From Cupriavidus neocaledonicus (GTDB lineage Bacteria; Pseudomonadota; Gammaproteobacteria; Burkholderiales; Burkholderiaceae), in NCBI RefSeq assembly GCF_000372525.1, contig NZ_AQUR01000077.1, positions 182 to 64,181 of the forward strand: a stretch of DNA of 64,000 bases, given 5' to 3'. Below the pieces are notes generated by a model. That model did no database searches, had not been told where the DNA came from, and saw only the letters and a program-made list of their open reading frames with translations. The stretch's first letter is position 1; every line of letters starts with the position of its first letter. Below are positions 61,727 through 64,000 of the stretch, one piece after another. Position numbers and translations under genes: made by a program.

Positions 61727-63901
61727 TCAGTCCTCGGCCGGATCCCCGGCACTGGTTCCGGCCTGCTGCCCGGCGGGCGAGCCGCGCAGCGACTCCAGGA
61801 AGCGCACCGCGGTGGCCGCCTCGCGCGTGCGCGTGAACGGCGGCAGGCTTTGCCAGATCTGCCGCCCGTAGGGCTTCTCGACCAGGCGCGTGTCGAAGAT
61901 CGCCAGCACGCCGCGGTCCGATTCGGAACGGATCAGCCGCCCCGCCCCCTGCTTGAGCGTGATCACCGCATGTGGCAGCTGGTGCACGGCAAACGGGCTC
62001 AGGCCCTTCTTCTGCAACACTTCCATGCGTGCGGCCAGCACCGGATCGTCGGGCGGCGCGAACGGCAGCTTGTCGATGATCACCAGCGACAGCGCCTCGC
62101 CGCGCACGTCCACGCCTTCCCAGAAGCTCTGGCTGCCGACCAGCACCGCGTTGCCCAGCTCGCGGAAGCGGTCCAGCAGCTCGGTACGGCTGGCCTGGCC
62201 CTGCACCAGCAGCGGCAGGTTCAGTCCGCGCTCGGCAAAGGCATCGTAGAGCAGGTCCGAGGCGCGCTGCACCGCGCGCAGCGTGGTGCACAGCAGAAAG
62301 GTGCGCCCGCCGGCCGCTTCGATCAGCGGCAGCGCCGCCTGCACCACCGCGTCGGTGAACTGCGGCGACTGCGGCGCGGGCATGTCGCGCGGCACGTACA
62401 GCAGGCCCTGCTGCGCGTAATCGAAGGGGCTGGGCAGCGTCAGCGAGCGGTCCTTGTCGAGCCCCAGCTGCGCGGCGTAGTGGGTGAAATTGCCCTTCAC
62501 CGACAGCGTCGCCGAGGTGAACACCCACGCGCGCGGCTGGCCACCGCGCTGCCGCGTGAAGATCGGCGCGATCGACAGCGGCGTGCGGTGCAGCTGCACG
62601 GTGTGCGAGAACACTTCGACCCAGCGCACCGTCTCCGGGCCGGCCGCCGCCGCGGCGTCGCCCTGCTCCTCGCCCTGCTGTGGCTGAGTTACCGGCGCGG
62701 CCGGGGCATCGGTGCGCCAGGCGGCCAGCTTGTTGGCCAGCTCGAGCGCGCGGCGGTGGCATTGCTGCAGCGATTCGGCGCGCTCGGCCTGGCTTTCGAG
62801 CATCCCCACGAAATCCGACAGCGCCGCGTCGAGCGCATCGAGGGTCTCGTTGAAGGGTTCGGCGATGCGGCGGTCGGCCTCGATCTGGCCCAGCGCCAGG
62901 CGCGCATTGTCCTTGCTGAAGGCCAGGCGCAGGTCGCGCGCGGCGCGCTCCAGCGGCGCGGCCAGCGCCACCCAGTCGACCGCATCGCGCGCGTGCGACA
63001 GGCCTTCGGCCACGGTATCGCGCGCGATCTCCAGCAGCTGGCTGGTCGACAGCGTCTCGCCGAAGAACAGCGTGGCGGTCTCGGGCAGCTGGTGCGCTTC
63101 GTCGAAGATCACGGTGTTGGCGGCGGGCAGCAGCTCGGCCATGCCGGTATCGCGCAGCACCACGTCGGCAAAGAACAGGTGGTGGTTGACCACCACCACG
63201 TCGGCCTGCTGCGCTTCCTTGCGCGCGCGCATGACGAAGCAGTCCTTGTAATGCGGGCATTCCGAGCCGAGGCAGTTGTCGCGTGTGGAGGTCACCATCT
63301 GCCACACGGGCGCGTTCTCGGGCACCGACGCCAGCTCCGCCTTGTCGCCGGTGGCGGTCTCCTTGATGAAGCGCCCGATCTCGCGCAGCCACGCCGCATC
63401 CTGGCGCGAGGCCAGGCGCCCGCCCGCCTGCGCGCGTTCCAGGTGGTAGTGGCACACGTAGTTGGCGCGGCCCTTGAGCAGCGCCACCGAGACCGGCACA
63501 TTGAGCGCGTGGCGCACGGTGGGGATGTCGCGCAGGAACAGCTGGTCCTGCAGGTTCTTGGTGCCGGTGGACAGGATCACCTTGCCGCCCCACAGCATCG
63601 CCGGCACCAGGTAGGCGTAGGTCTTGCCGGTGCCGGTGCCGGCTTCGACGATCACGGAATCATTCTGCGCGATCGCGCCGGCGACGGCCTCGGCCATCTT
63701 GTGCTGCGACGCACGCGGGCGGTAGCCGGGAATGGCCTGGGCCAGCGTGCCGGTATCGGCGAAGATGGTGGCCAGCTCGGCGCCGCGGCTGGCGCCGGCA
63801 TCGGCGGGCGCGGCAGGGGTGGGCGCGGCAGGGGTGGGCGCCGCGGCGTCGCTCGGGTCGCTGTCCAGTGACAACTGGGGGGAATCGGGAAGATCGGACA
63901 A
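61727..63901 (-). CDS. ATP-dependent DNA helicase of the DinG/YoaA family
   Basis: This 724-residue XPD-like superfamily 2 helicase has Walker A EAGTGTGKTYAYLVP, the iron-sulfur cluster cysteines spread over YVCHYHL and NCLGSECPHYKDCF, the DEAH box FDEAHQLPE, and the C-terminal helicase motifs GSQSFWEGVDVRGE and QGAGRLIRS. DinG and YoaA resolve R-loops and replication-blocking structures; sequence reading does not decide between them. The start is a TTG (63901) without a clear ribosome binding site, so it may be wrong. The N-terminal leader (PTPAAPTPAAP) is encoded by a tandem 15-base repeat at 63806-63841. The last 99 bases of the window hold nothing I can assign. Confidence 0.92.
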   Translation of the reverse strand: MSDLPDSPQLSLDSDPSDAAAPTPAAPTPAAPADAGASRGAELATIFADTGTLAQAIPGYRPRASQHKMAEAVAGAIAQNDSVIVEAGTGTGKTYAYLVPAMLWGGKVILSTGTKNLQDQLFLRDIPTVRHALNVPVSVALLKGRANYVCHYHLERAQAGGRLASRQDAAWLREIGRFIKETATGDKAELASVPENAPVWQMVTSTRDNCLGSECPHYKDCFVMRARKEAQQADVVVVNHHLFFADVVLRDTGMAELLPAANTVIFDEAHQLPETATLFFGETLSTSQLLEIARDTVAEGLSHARDAVDWVALAAPLERAARDLRLAFSKDNARLALGQIEADRRIAEPFNETLDALDAALSDFVGMLESQAERAESLQQCHRRALELANKLAAWRTDAPAAPVTQPQQGEEQGDAAAAAGPETVRWVEVFSHTVQLHRTPLSIAPIFTRQRGGQPRAWVFTSATLSVKGNFTHYAAQLGLDKDRSLTLPSPFDYAQQGLLYVPRDMPAPQSPQFTDAVVQAALPLIEAAGGRTFLLCTTLRAVQRASDLLYDAFAERGLNLPLLVQGQASRTELLDRFRELGNAVLVGSQSFWEGVDVRGEALSLVIIDKLPFAPPDDPVLAARMEVLQKKGLSPFAVHQLPHAVITLKQGAGRLIRSESDRGVLAIFDTRLVEKPYGRQIWQSLPPFTRTREAATAVRFLESLRGSPAGQQAGTSAGDPAED

Positions 63902-64000
63902 GGCAGGGGGAATGTTGTATGGGCTGCGGGCAGCGATCGCCGGCGCTCGGCACTCGCCGGGCCGGGCGCGACGGCGCTCAGGCCGGCACGTCGGGTTCGA

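Noticed and set aside
63978..64000. Possible 3' end of a further minus-strand gene (reads ...EPDVPA-stop)
   Set aside because: Only 23 bases are visible, which cannot support a gene call.

Overview
This window is ordinary chromosomal DNA of a Cupriavidus species, close to but not the same strain as C. necator H16. The evidence is a complete phaC-phaA-phaB-phaR polyhydroxybutyrate (PHB) locus whose proteins are nearly those remembered for H16 (PhaC carries a 4-residue insertion), a bktB beta-ketothiolase a few kilobases away, uniformly high GC, and Burkholderiales-type gene order such as tig-clpP-clpX-lon and bamD/rluD/pgeF next to phaC. I see no prophage, insertion sequence, integron or CRISPR array. 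The only mobile-type module is a small toxin-antitoxin pair.

Layout. 1-3.2 kb: the tail of a permease, a periplasmic cupin, a small exported protein, and a TetR regulator with a beta-hydroxyacid-dehydrogenase-type oxidoreductase; the last two each have a similar inverted repeat in front. 3.2-9.6 kb: one long minus-strand gene train, RRM-like protein > exported duplicated-domain protein > DUF3141 (PHA-synthase-like hydrolase) > pta > ackA > fabI, which joins acetyl-phosphate metabolism to a PhaC-like enzyme. 10.3-16.9 kb: tRNA-Val and the proteostasis block lon, clpX, clpP, tig, with hairpins or terminators between the genes. 17-21.5 kb: mnmC, rlmJ, a VanZ-like gene, a candidate small RNA, tRNA-Leu and a cysteine-rich exported protein. 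21.5-25.8 kb: an RND efflux pump and adaptor with its own strong promoter. 26.2-32.7 kb: hpnD, an amidohydrolase, an ompR/envZ-type two-component system, then a citA-type tricarboxylate transporter preceded by six helically phased TGACAG repeats. 32.9-34.1 kb: ahpC-ahpD. 34.3-43.7 kb: an acetyltransferase, ispF-ispD, mfd, argE, a REP pair, an M20 hydrolase and serB. 43.9-46.2 kb: a Fur-box-controlled membrane operon ending in a PepSY protein. 46.3-52.4 kb: DUF2789, metC, an exported protein, bktB, rimO, dusC. 52.6-53.2 kb: the toxin-antitoxin pair. 53.2-58.7 kb: the PHB locus. 58.7-63.9 kb: pgeF, rluD, bamD and a DinG-family helicase.

How it fits together. BktB and PhaA make 3-ketoacyl-CoA, PhaB reduces it and PhaC polymerises it. 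PhaR represses this regulon and has an inverted-repeat region in front of its own gene. The distal DUF3141/pta/ackA/fabI train is a second carbon-overflow cluster at the other end of the window. The least explained signals are the phased TGACAG array before citA, the two matching TetR-type operators, the candidate small RNA before tRNA-Leu, and the DUF3141 train with its RNA-binding-like first gene.
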